From a virus, in the IMG/VR virus record IMGVR_UViG_3300035224_000249, positions 1-36,573 of that record: a stretch of DNA of 36,573 nucleotides; one strand, written 5' to 3'. The notes beneath the pieces were generated by a model. That model was not told the origin of the DNA and made no database searches. It was given only the letters and a program-made list of their open reading frames with translations. A program made the translations under genes and the position numbers. Positions 24,102-28,989 of the stretch are shown here, one piece after another (the stretch's first letter is position 1; each line of letters starts with the position of its first letter).

Positions 24102-24127
24102 AAAAAAGGGCAGGCTTTACGCCTACC
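24102..24127 (-). terminator. Terminator-like hairpin immediately upstream of RNA polymerase
   Basis: On the minus strand GGTAGGC-GTAAA-GCCTGCC forms a 7-bp stem (one T-G pair) followed by CTTTTTTCTTTTC. It overlaps the stop codon of the preceding small gene, and the RNA polymerase ATG follows 19 bases after the T-tract. It should cut early transcripts before the polymerase gene unless read-through or antitermination occurs. Confidence 0.75.
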
Positions 24128-24284
24128 ACATGCCATTGTCTAGATAGACCCTGAGGATATGATCAGGTTCGTAGAGTTCATCTACTTGATGCCTTGCGTG
24201 TGTTTCACTGTGAGCTAATAGCCAGATTTTTGCTGGCACGTTGTCCTTGATAAAGGTGCAGTAATACTCTTGAGGAGTGTCCAT
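24123..24284 (-). CDS. Small early protein, 53 residues
   Basis: From ATG at 24284 the product reads MDTPQEYYCTFIKDNVPAKI onward and ends LRVYLDNGMW. An ATG seven codons upstream (24305) is possible, but the ATG at 24284 is preceded by GTACACACAAG, the leader seen before other early starts. The pattern of alternating strands (YYCTFIKDNVPAKIWLLAHS, then helix ARHQVDELYEP) suggests a small alpha/beta fold. Its stop is inside the hairpin before RNA polymerase. Function unknown. Confidence 0.6.
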   Translation of the reverse strand: MDTPQEYYCTFIKDNVPAKIWLLAHSETHARHQVDELYEPDHILRVYLDNGMW

Positions 24285-24307
24285 CTTGTGTGTACGCTGA
24301 TACATAG

Positions 24308-24439
24308 CTAGGTGGTGATTGTGAACAGTTCAGATTGCTCAAGGTCAAGGAGTTCTAGAAACTCCTCTACATAGGCGTCATTCACAAGGCTTTGTTGATA
24401 CTCGAAATCGTTGGTATCAAAGTCAATGGTCTTGTTCAT
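24308..24439 (-). CDS. Small acidic early protein, 43 residues
   Basis: ATG at 24439 overlaps the previous stop as ATGA. The product begins MNKTIDFDTNDFEYQQSLVN and ends ELFTITT; it is acidic with a likely helix (VEEFLELLDLEQSELF). Translational coupling to the membrane peptide upstream supports a real gene. Family unknown. Small acidic early proteins in T7-like phages often bind host enzymes, but that is only an analogy. Confidence 0.6.
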   Translation of the reverse strand: MNKTIDFDTNDFEYQQSLVNDAYVEEFLELLDLEQSELFTITT

Positions 24440-24543
24440 AGCGAGCAGTCAATAACTGTGCGTAGGTAAAAAGCAACTTCAAGAGTCAGTACATAAAGCA
24501 CTGACACGGAGAAGCCAAAGGCAAGTGTGCGGAATGTGAGCAT
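24436..24543 (-). CDS. Single-span membrane peptide, 35 residues
   Basis: ATG at 24543, preceded by AGAACACACATC, encodes MLTFRTLAFGFSVSVLYVLT and continues to LRTVIDCSL. Residues about 5-28 are one hydrophobic membrane segment. The stop overlaps the next start as ATGA. It could act on the host membrane or be a superinfection-exclusion type peptide, but no motif proves this. Confidence 0.55.
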   Translation of the reverse strand: MLTFRTLAFGFSVSVLYVLTLEVAFYLRTVIDCSL

Positions 24544-24623
24544 GATGTGTGTTCTGATAATCAAACATATTCTCAGCCTCAACAAGTCAAACCAATGGGG
24601 TTATATCTGTTGAGGCCATGTCA

Positions 24624-24845
24624 TCAATGCAGAGTTGCTTTGCCATCTTTAATCTCAAACACGAGGAAATCAACTTCATCATCCAAGAGATAAGTCCACT
24701 CCAGAATCGAATACGTTTCTTTCTTTCCTCGGATCTTTGATGTGACAACTTGATCAACATCGTAACCAGTGATGCTTGCTCTCCACGTTAAGTAGCCCTC
24801 TATTGGGAAACTCTGAGGAATGACGGAGGCTTTAGAGGTGGTCAT
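24624..24845 (-). CDS. Early protein, 73 residues
   Basis: ATG at 24845 (MTTSKASVIPQSFPIEGYLT) is chosen because GGAACACACTAC lies directly before it; a GTG-initiated frame to 24902 is less likely. The product looks like a small all-beta protein: EGYLTWRASITGYDVDQVVT, then TYSILEWTYLL and DFLVFEIKDG. Function unknown. It follows the 109-residue gene by 59 bases. Confidence 0.6.
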   Translation of the reverse strand: MTTSKASVIPQSFPIEGYLTWRASITGYDVDQVVTSKIRGKKETYSILEWTYLLDDEVDFLVFEIKDGKATLH

Positions 24846-24904
24846 GTAGTGTGTTCCGTTGACTCCCAAATGGTAACTCCCTAGATACACACCTGTCAAC
24901 ACCC

Positions 24905-25234
24905 TCAGCAGTCTTTACCTTTTGTTTTGATTTTTATCAGCTCTTGTAGTGCATCGAGCAATGGTGTCGAGTCAGGACAGCGGCTGTAGAGATGCAAACC
25001 AAACTCTAGTGTGATGTTAAACTCTTCAACTAAAATAGCCCTTACTGTTTGAAGTTCCCACTCTTCTGCAGATGGTACTTTTTCCACTAATTTACATCTC
25101 AACAAGATCCAAGCTTGATCATTTGTCCAATCATTTCGAAGACAAATGTATTTAAAAAGACTCCGCACTCCTGACTGCCACAGGTTAAAACCCGCAAGCG
25201 TACAAGAATGCTTAGTAACTACAGCAGCCATCAT
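24905..25234 (-). CDS. Early protein, 109 residues
   Basis: The product starts MMAAVVTKHSCTLAGFNLWQ and ends IKIKTKGKDC. It is soluble, mixed, with Trp- and Cys-containing helices (VRSLFKYICLRNDWTND, then LQTVRAILVEEFNITLEFGL). No domain recognised. It follows the ribbon-helix-helix-like gene by 8 bases, so the two are probably co-expressed. Confidence 0.6.
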   Translation of the reverse strand: MMAAVVTKHSCTLAGFNLWQSGVRSLFKYICLRNDWTNDQAWILLRCKLVEKVPSAEEWELQTVRAILVEEFNITLEFGLHLYSRCPDSTPLLDALQELIKIKTKGKDC

Positions 25235-25242
25235 TTAGCTAG

Positions 25243-25563
25243 TTAGTCGTCACCTAAAAGTTCCATTAATGCCATCAGTTTCTTAATTTTGGCATCCGTG
25301 ATGTCAACACCCTCGATAGCAGCTGCCACTACATCAGCTTTAAACTGCGTTTGTGGTGTTGCAATTCGGGGATCGGGCTTAGGAGGCACAAGAATCTCTG
25401 CCTCTTCAAGCTGTGCTTTATAGGTTGGAGTCTGTAAAGCATGAGCTATCAACTCGGCACACATCGCGCTCTTGGTGCGTCGATTGTGCTTAGAGAGTGT
25501 AGACACTTGGGCATACACACTGGGCTGGAGTAGGCATTGAACCCGATCTAATGCTGTAGGCAT
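25243..25563 (-). CDS. Possible ribbon-helix-helix DNA-binding protein
   Basis: A 106-residue protein from ATG at 25563 (MPTALDRVQCLLQPSVYAQV). Residues about 6-45 fit a ribbon-helix-helix fold: a short strand (RVQCLLQP), helix VYAQVSTLSKHN, turn RRTKSA and helix MCAELIAHAL. Such proteins are dimeric repressors. The C-terminal half has a Pro-rich linker and a helix (DITDAKIKKLMALMELLG). The frame is open to 25707, but the upstream part carries operator-like repeats, so the shorter start is preferred. The palindrome at 25605-25614 and the tandem repeat at 25696-25745 lie in its leader, fitting autoregulation, which is inference. Confidence 0.55.
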   Translation of the reverse strand: MPTALDRVQCLLQPSVYAQVSTLSKHNRRTKSAMCAELIAHALQTPTYKAQLEEAEILVPPKPDPRIATPQTQFKADVVAAAIEGVDITDAKIKKLMALMELLGDD

Positions 25564-25604
25564 AGCAGAAATTTTGTACGGAAACAGCCATCCCCCTGTT
25601 TGGC

Positions 25605-25614
25605 TGTGTACACA
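25605..25614. promoter_or_regulatory. TGTGTACACA palindrome, candidate operator
   Basis: A perfect 10-base palindrome, with a further GTGTAC copy on the minus strand a few bases upstream. It lies 42 bases before the ATG of the ribbon-helix-helix-like gene. Short palindromes with a second half-site are typical of such repressors. The match to any known operator is not established. Confidence 0.35.
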
Positions 25615-25695
25615 TAGTACACCCATCACATCAACCGTGCCCCTGTCAAGCACAAATGGAATAAAGCACCACACCACTACACACTTATACACAAA

Positions 25696-25745
25696 CGCAG
25701 GCTTCACTGATGAATCGTGTTAGCGCAGGCTTTACTGATGAATCG
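25696..25745. repeat. 22-base tandem direct repeat, 28-base period
   Basis: CGCAGGCTTCACTGATGAATCG at 25696-25717 recurs at 25724-25745 with a single C-to-T change. The two copies lie upstream of the candidate repressor gene and downstream of a hairpin. Protein binding at two sites on nearly the same DNA face, or a recent duplication, are both possible. Confidence 0.85.
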
Positions 25746-25776
25746 AGTTCAATTCACGAGGCCGTGACACATTAAG

Positions 25777-25803
25777 AAGCCCCTGCTTACTAGGCAAGGG
25801 CTT
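25777..25803 (-). terminator. 10-bp hairpin, possible terminator
   Basis: AAGCCCTTGC and GCAGGGGCTT pair over 10 bases with one T-G pair and a 7-base loop. Only CTTAAT follows on the minus strand, so the U-tract is weak. It lies 63 bases after the stop of the 36-residue gene and would end or attenuate the first early unit. Confidence 0.5.
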
Positions 25804-25865
25804 ATCGAGTGTGTGTGTAGTGAGTTCTAATAGCTGTATGTTGATGCCTGCCATTGCATGAACAT

Positions 25866-25976
25866 CTACTCCTCCTCTTGTTCTTGTAACTCCTTCCGCT
25901 CTTGCTCCCAGTGCTGATCATTGAGGTTGTCTAACCACTGATCTTCAGCCTGTTGCATCAGTTGATCTTGAGTCAT
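25866..25976 (-). CDS. Small Gln/Glu-rich peptide, 36 residues
   Basis: ATG at 25976 encodes MTQDQLMQQAEDQWLDNLND and ends ELQEQEEE. It is a highly acidic, probably single-helix peptide. No Shine-Dalgarno or ACACAC leader is evident, so the call rests on the open frame and composition. Such charged peptides are common in early phage regions. Function unknown. Confidence 0.5.
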   Translation of the reverse strand: MTQDQLMQQAEDQWLDNLNDQHWEQERKELQEQEEE

Positions 25977-26017
25977 GACTATTTAGTAGAGAGTGGGTAG
26001 AATGTGAGTACTAAAGA

Positions 26018-26737
26018 TTAAACCGAAACAACATACTTAGCGCCGCTCCCATGTGCTTCTACAAAGATATCTGCCTTTGCACCATCACATAGAGAGCAAG
26101 TTCTACATTGTGCTTCGCTGGCTTCTACAGTGGCCGGACATTGCTTACCGCTGTAATAGTTGCCGCCTTTCGGTATCACTGCAAATGTTTTAAAACCTTT
26201 AGCACTGGCTTCTAAATAGTCGTGCATACCATCACAGCTGGCTTGGAATACTCCCTTTGTCCAATCTGCGAATGATTCTCTCCATTGGTGGGTATATCCC
26301 GTGTGACCTAACACATAGCCAATGATTTCTCTTACCACTGATTCGTGTAAGATTGCAGGGTCACCATAGGCTCCGAATCGGACCCTCCTGCCCTTCAGAG
26401 CATCCTTTAAATCAGCACTTGAGGCAACCGGGTAGCGACCTGCCTTGTAGCTCTTGTAGACGCTGTTCGGGGCTTGTCCAACATTGACATAGCAACTACG
26501 AACAAACCTATTTAGTGTTTCATCCCACTGCTTACGGTGTGGGCAGTTGCCGCAAATCGAGTAATCGTCACCCGTTGCAATTGCTTCAACTGGATTGATA
26601 TCTGACCTAAGGATCCAGGCTTGGGCCATATCCCCTGTTTTGGGGTTAGTAGTTTTCAGCGTCAAGATGCAGACAAAAGGCTTTCCATCGATTGGACTTA
26701 GACCTTGATCGATGATGTAGCCGATAGGTTTGGCCAT
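26018..26737 (-). CDS. Cysteine-rich phage protein, possible Fe-S or zinc protein
   Basis: A 239-residue protein of a family I recall as widespread in phages and functionally uncharacterised. It has two Cys groups: C62-x-x-C65 (ICGNCPHR) with C82 (SCYVNVGQAP), and C168, C200, C211-x-x-C214-x-x-C217 (QCRTCSLCDG). Between them lie GRRVRFGAYGDPAILHESVV and LGHTGYTHQWRESF, which look like strand-helix units of an alpha/beta barrel. The pattern could bind an Fe-S cluster or zinc; a radical-SAM-like CxxxCxxC is not present. The ATG at 26737 is preceded by a (AC)n leader. It is the largest gene in the early block before RNA polymerase. Confidence 0.7.
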   Translation of the reverse strand: MAKPIGYIIDQGLSPIDGKPFVCILTLKTTNPKTGDMAQAWILRSDINPVEAIATGDDYSICGNCPHRKQWDETLNRFVRSCYVNVGQAPNSVYKSYKAGRYPVASSADLKDALKGRRVRFGAYGDPAILHESVVREIIGYVLGHTGYTHQWRESFADWTKGVFQASCDGMHDYLEASAKGFKTFAVIPKGGNYYSGKQCPATVEASEAQCRTCSLCDGAKADIFVEAHGSGAKYVVSV

Positions 26738-26775
26738 GGAATCACGCGGGTTAGTGTGTGTGTCTCTTGTGTGTT

Positions 26776-27096
26776 CTAGACGCTAGCGCTGAAGGCTAAG
26801 AGTTGAAGATCTGCCTTAAGCCATCTTTTGCTTTTGATACCTGTTAACTGCCGCAACTGCTTAACGGTGTACGACTGGACTAGGTCCTGATACTGCTGCT
26901 GTCTGGCCAGTGTGACCTGCATGGCGCAGGCTTCAATATTCAATGGTGTGATGTTGACTTTGTTGACCTGTAGTTGATCTGTACTGGTGACGGTCTTGTG
27001 GAATCCTGCAGCTTCATTGATAAGGAAGCAGGTGAACTCGAAAAGATTGATGAGGCAAGCCAGAGCAAATTCAATCGGGTGAGTGGTGCTGTTCAT
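26776..27096 (-). CDS. Early protein, 106 residues, basic C-terminus
   Basis: From ATG at 27096 (MNSTTHPIEFALACLINLFE) to LLAFSASV. The N-terminal 30 residues are hydrophobic and Cys-containing. The C-terminus (YTVKQLRQLTGIKSKRWLKA) resembles the short two-helix SAP/Rho-N-like fold that binds nucleic acid, which is only a resemblance. The start is preceded by CACACACCACA; the open frame continues upstream into a His-Thr-rich stretch that is simply the translated leader. Function unknown. Confidence 0.55.
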   Translation of the reverse strand: MNSTTHPIEFALACLINLFEFTCFLINEAAGFHKTVTSTDQLQVNKVNITPLNIEACAMQVTLARQQQYQDLVQSYTVKQLRQLTGIKSKRWLKADLQLLAFSASV

Positions 27097-27136
27097 TGTG
27101 GTGTGTGCGGTGTTGTTGGTGTGTGGCTTGTGTGTT

Positions 27137-27337
27137 CTAGGCGCTAATCTTACAAGCCCCATACAAAGGCAAGACAGCGGCATGCGTGATCAGCAGTGAT
27201 GCCACGATCATCTCCCCGGTCTGCTTATCAGTGAGAGGCCCGTCATTGACAGCGTTGTGAATGGCAAATGCTCCCATGGTCAGGCCAAAGACGCTAGTAG
27301 CTAGTGAGAGAGAAAGCAGGATGTTTTGCTTAGTCAT
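27137..27337 (-). CDS. Two-span membrane protein, 66 residues
   Basis: ATG at 27337 gives MTKQNILLSLSLATSVFGLT onward. Residues about 5-27 and 42-62 are hydrophobic helices joined by a polar loop (NDGPLTDKQTGE). An upstream open frame to 27394 lacks a better start. It lies in the early block. Membrane-acting early proteins are common in T7-like phages, for instance to block superinfection, but no motif shows that here. Confidence 0.55.
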   Translation of the reverse strand: MTKQNILLSLSLATSVFGLTMGAFAIHNAVNDGPLTDKQTGEMIVASLLITHAAVLPLYGACKISA

Positions 27338-27428
27338 GGATGGTGGTTGGTTGCTTGACTCCTTTAATATAGAGGCAAAGGTCACCACTGTCAACTCACA
27401 GTGAGTACCACTTTACATTCTGTTGTAA

Positions 27429-27632
27429 TTAGTCCGGTTCGTCTGGTGTAAAGACGCTGAAGCGTTCCCGCTGCTCAGGGTCAACCAGCCACTCCTCCTC
27501 TATAGAGATAATGTTACCAACTGTCTGATCGATTGTCTCGTCATCTCCTGTATTGAATACGTCAGGAATTGATTCTTGAAGTTTACTAATGCGCTGTGCT
27601 GCTTCTGTTAGTGAGCGGTGCAATTGTTCCAT
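27429..27632 (-). CDS. First early gene, acidic protein of 67 residues
   Basis: ATG at 27632 starts MEQLHRSLTEAAQRISKLQE and ends SVFTPDEPD. The N-terminal 25 residues form a likely amphipathic or coiled-coil helix; the rest is acidic (GDDETIDQTVGN, SIEEEWLVD). It is the first gene after the early promoter. Early acidic proteins of T7-like phages can mimic DNA or bind host nucleases, but that is only an analogy. Function unknown. Confidence 0.6.
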   Translation of the reverse strand: MEQLHRSLTEAAQRISKLQESIPDVFNTGDDETIDQTVGNIISIEEEWLVDPEQRERFSVFTPDEPD

Positions 27633-27662
27633 AATGAATACGCTTAAGGTGTGGTTTATGTT

Positions 27663-27706
27663 TGATAAGTATATCTTATTCTATTCTTATAATGATAAGT
27701 ATATCT
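27663..27706 (-). repeat. 14-base direct repeat with TATACT, 30-base period
   Basis: TGATAAGTATATCT occurs exactly twice on the plus strand (27663-27676 and 27693-27706); on the minus strand each copy reads AGATATACTTATCA and includes a -10-like TATACT. The upstream copy has a good -35 at the right spacing, the other does not. Tandem promoters or tandem operator sites are both possible. Confidence 0.75.
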
Positions 27707-27725
27707 GATTGACGACAGATGCCAA
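27698..27725 (-). promoter_or_regulatory. Sigma70-type early promoter
   Basis: On the minus strand TTGGCA (27725-27720) and TATACT (27703-27698) are separated by 16 bases, each one mismatch from the consensus hexamers. Transcription would start near 27691, about 60 bases before the first early gene. Host RNA polymerase would use it, as expected for early genes of a T7-like phage. Not tested experimentally. Confidence 0.65.
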
Positions 27726-27739
27726 CAAAAATACAAATC

Positions 27740-27752
27740 GAGAATGATTCTC
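27740..27752. promoter_or_regulatory. Fur-box-like inverted repeat
   Basis: GAGAATGATTCTC is a perfect 6-1-6 inverted repeat located 14 bases upstream of the early promoter -35. It resembles the Fur/FurA 7-1-7 consensus (TGATAATnATTATCA) with a few mismatches. A host regulator bound here could tune early transcription. This is a candidate from pattern only. Confidence 0.4.
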
Positions 27753-27792
27753 AATAAATATTTAGAGACGCAACTGGTAGGCAACAACTAGC

Positions 27793-27815
27793 ACGTTAGA
27801 TCTCCTAACTAACGT
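27793..27815 (-). promoter_or_regulatory. 7-bp stem-loop in early leader
   Basis: ACGTTAG and CTAACGT are perfectly complementary across a 9-base loop. It is 68 bases upstream of the early promoter -35, so it is in DNA or RNA from the thyX unit. No U-tract follows. Role unknown. Confidence 0.4.
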
Positions 27816-27858
27816 AATCACTGTGAGGGCCTAGTCTGTGGGTTTCCACGAGGTTAAA

Positions 27859-27901
27859 GAGGGGTAGTACCCCCTCCTAATTTTCAGATAGCGGAGGGTA
27901 C
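27859..27901 (-). promoter_or_regulatory. Overlapping alternative hairpins
   Basis: On the minus strand a first arm GTACCCTCC (27901-27893), a middle arm GGAGGGGGTAC (27877-27867) and a third arm TACCCCTC (27866-27859) exist. The middle arm can pair with the first or with the third but not both. The middle-third hairpin is followed by TTTAACC. This is the layout of a terminator or attenuator pair downstream of the 46-residue gene. Confidence 0.5.
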
Positions 27902-27961
27902 TAGGGGGGTAAAAGGCGCTGGCAGCAACCGTATATCCCATCACAGAATTATTTCAAAATT

Positions 27962-28102
27962 CTAAGACCCCTCTGGAAGCTCTTCTAAGGCTTTTAAACA
28001 AGATTTAAGTAGATCTGGACTACCATTCATCTCCTTAAGCCTTCTAATGGCTTCTAGGAGCCTCTCACGTCTCGATACGCTTTCATTACCATCGGTAGAC
28101 AT
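27962..28102 (-). CDS. Small protein, 46 residues, overlapping thyX
   Basis: ATG at 28102 gives MSTDGNESVSRRERLLEAIR and ends EELPEGS. It overlaps the end of thyX by 49 bases in another frame. The product is charged and helical (RRERLLEAIRRLKEMN, then LLKSCLKALEEL), like a two-helix hairpin. The overlap is long, and no Shine-Dalgarno is clear, so the call rests on the open frame and helical composition. Function unknown. Confidence 0.45.
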   Translation of the reverse strand: MSTDGNESVSRRERLLEAIRRLKEMNGSPDLLKSCLKALEELPEGS

Positions 28103-28698
28103 AGATCTAATACTTCACCACATTGAGTAGCTATCTGTTGATGTTCAAGTTGAGTGCCATTAGCTGATCGTAGATCGACATAATGAATCCAAGACCTAAC
28201 TGTTCCTGACATATAAAGTCTGGTGGGAGTGCCAAGGGGCAAGATCTCCCTTGCACATTCCTTAGCAACACCATCATTAATCATCTGTTTATAGAGAAGC
28301 TCAGACTTTTGATATAAACAACCAATCTGAAGATGATAGTCCCGAACTTTTTGACCATCTAAAGTGTCAGTACTGTTTTGACGATTCTTTAGGTCTTGCT
28401 GTCGAAGAGCAGGAGGTTTAGCAAAAGAAAGGGAACTAACATCAGCATAACGCTGGGAGAACTCTTGGAAACTAAAACTGCGATGCCGAAGGATCTGGGC
28501 AGCAATAGCTCTAGTGGTTGATATTTCGATAACCACATGAGCCATTTCAAAAGGAGACCAGTGATTGTGTTTGATGAGATAGCGAATCAGCTTCTCACTC
28601 TCAGGATTGTCCTGATTCAGGGGGTTAGATACCCTTGCACAATAAGCAATAGTCTTCTCAGCATTTGGTGTGACTGAGATAAGGGATACAGTAGACAT
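28054..28698 (-). CDS. thyX: Flavin-dependent thymidylate synthase ThyX
   Basis: A 214-residue enzyme that makes dTMP from dUMP using methylenetetrahydrofolate and FAD. The ThyX motif RHRxxSxNExSxRY appears at residues 71-84 as RHRSFSFQEFSQRY, with Gln in place of Asn. The region SPFEMAHVVIEI upstream and DVSSLSFAKP downstream also fit. Length is normal for the family. It would pair with ribonucleotide reductase to supply thymidylate. It stands apart from the replication block, just after the terminase terminators, and is the first gene of the post-terminase region. Confidence 0.93.
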   Translation of the reverse strand: MSTVSLISVTPNAEKTIAYCARVSNPLNQDNPESEKLIRYLIKHNHWSPFEMAHVVIEISTTRAIAAQILRHRSFSFQEFSQRYADVSSLSFAKPPALRQQDLKNRQNSTDTLDGQKVRDYHLQIGCLYQKSELLYKQMINDGVAKECAREILPLGTPTRLYMSGTVRSWIHYVDLRSANGTQLEHQQIATQCGEVLDLCLPMVMKAYRDVRGS

Positions 28699-28715
28699 AC
28701 GGTTGAGATAAGTTA

Positions 28716-28748
28716 AACGATCAATCGTTCATAACGTCGATTCTCGAC
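28716..28748. promoter_or_regulatory. Two inverted repeats upstream of thyX
   Basis: AACGAT-CA-ATCGTT (28716-28729) and GTCGA-TTC-TCGAC (28736-28748) are perfect short inverted repeats within 50 bases upstream of the thyX ATG. They may be operators or an RNA hairpin. The surrounding 28700-28870 stretch is very AT-rich and could carry a promoter, but no hexamer pair with good spacing stands out. Confidence 0.4.
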
Positions 28749-28885
28749 TTTGTATAATAATTGATTAGTAAACAGTTATTATATATGTTTATGATTATTG
28801 ATATTATGTAGTTGTTAATTGCTAATTCTTAGCTATAACGTAGTTATTACTATATAGCTTATTGTTTTTTGTCTTTAGTAAAGAA

Positions 28886-28908
28886 GACCCCTGGAAATCC
28901 AAGGGGTC
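28886..28908 (-). terminator. Hairpin downstream of terminase
   Basis: On the minus strand GACCCC-TTGG...CC-GGGGTC forms a GC-rich stem with a one-base bulge and a short loop, followed by TTCTTTACT. With the second hairpin at 28927-28960 it probably ends the late transcript after the terminase gene. The U-tract is weak. Confidence 0.55.
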
Positions 28909-28926
28909 ATACTCACCGCATGATTA

Positions 28927-28960
28927 GGGGGGAAGGAGCACCACTTCCTTTTCGTCCCCC
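28927..28960 (-). terminator. Second imperfect hairpin downstream of terminase
   Basis: GGGGGA and AAGGA on one side can pair with TCCTT and CCCCC on the other around an internal loop on the minus strand. It lies 30 bases after the terminase stop and 19 bases before the next hairpin. Two stacked structures at the end of the late block suggest termination or a processing site. Confidence 0.45.
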
Positions 28961-28989
28961 TTGTACATCACCCAATGAAATATGTATGT

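Larger units (their letters stand above)
25564..25865 (-). other. Gene-free early regulatory stretch
   Basis: About 300 bases without a credible gene between the 36-residue gene and the ribbon-helix-helix-like gene. It contains a terminator-like hairpin (25777-25803), a 22-base tandem repeat (25696-25745), a TTGACA hexamer on the minus strand near 25645 with no well-spaced -10, and a TGTGTACACA palindrome (25605-25614). This reads as a second early control region. Confidence 0.5.
27633..27961 (-). other. Early leader region, 329 bases without a gene
   Basis: Between the 46-residue gene and the first early gene. In transcription order it holds two mutually exclusive hairpins (27859-27901), a 7-bp stem-loop (27793-27815), a Fur-box-like inverted repeat (27740-27752), a sigma70-like promoter (27698-27725) and a 14-base direct repeat containing TATACT (27663-27706). 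I see no gene in it on either strand. Confidence 0.6.

Noticed and set aside
24544-24623. Ten-codon frame (MASTDITPLV) after the 73-residue early gene
   Set aside because: Too short and without supporting signals to call a gene.
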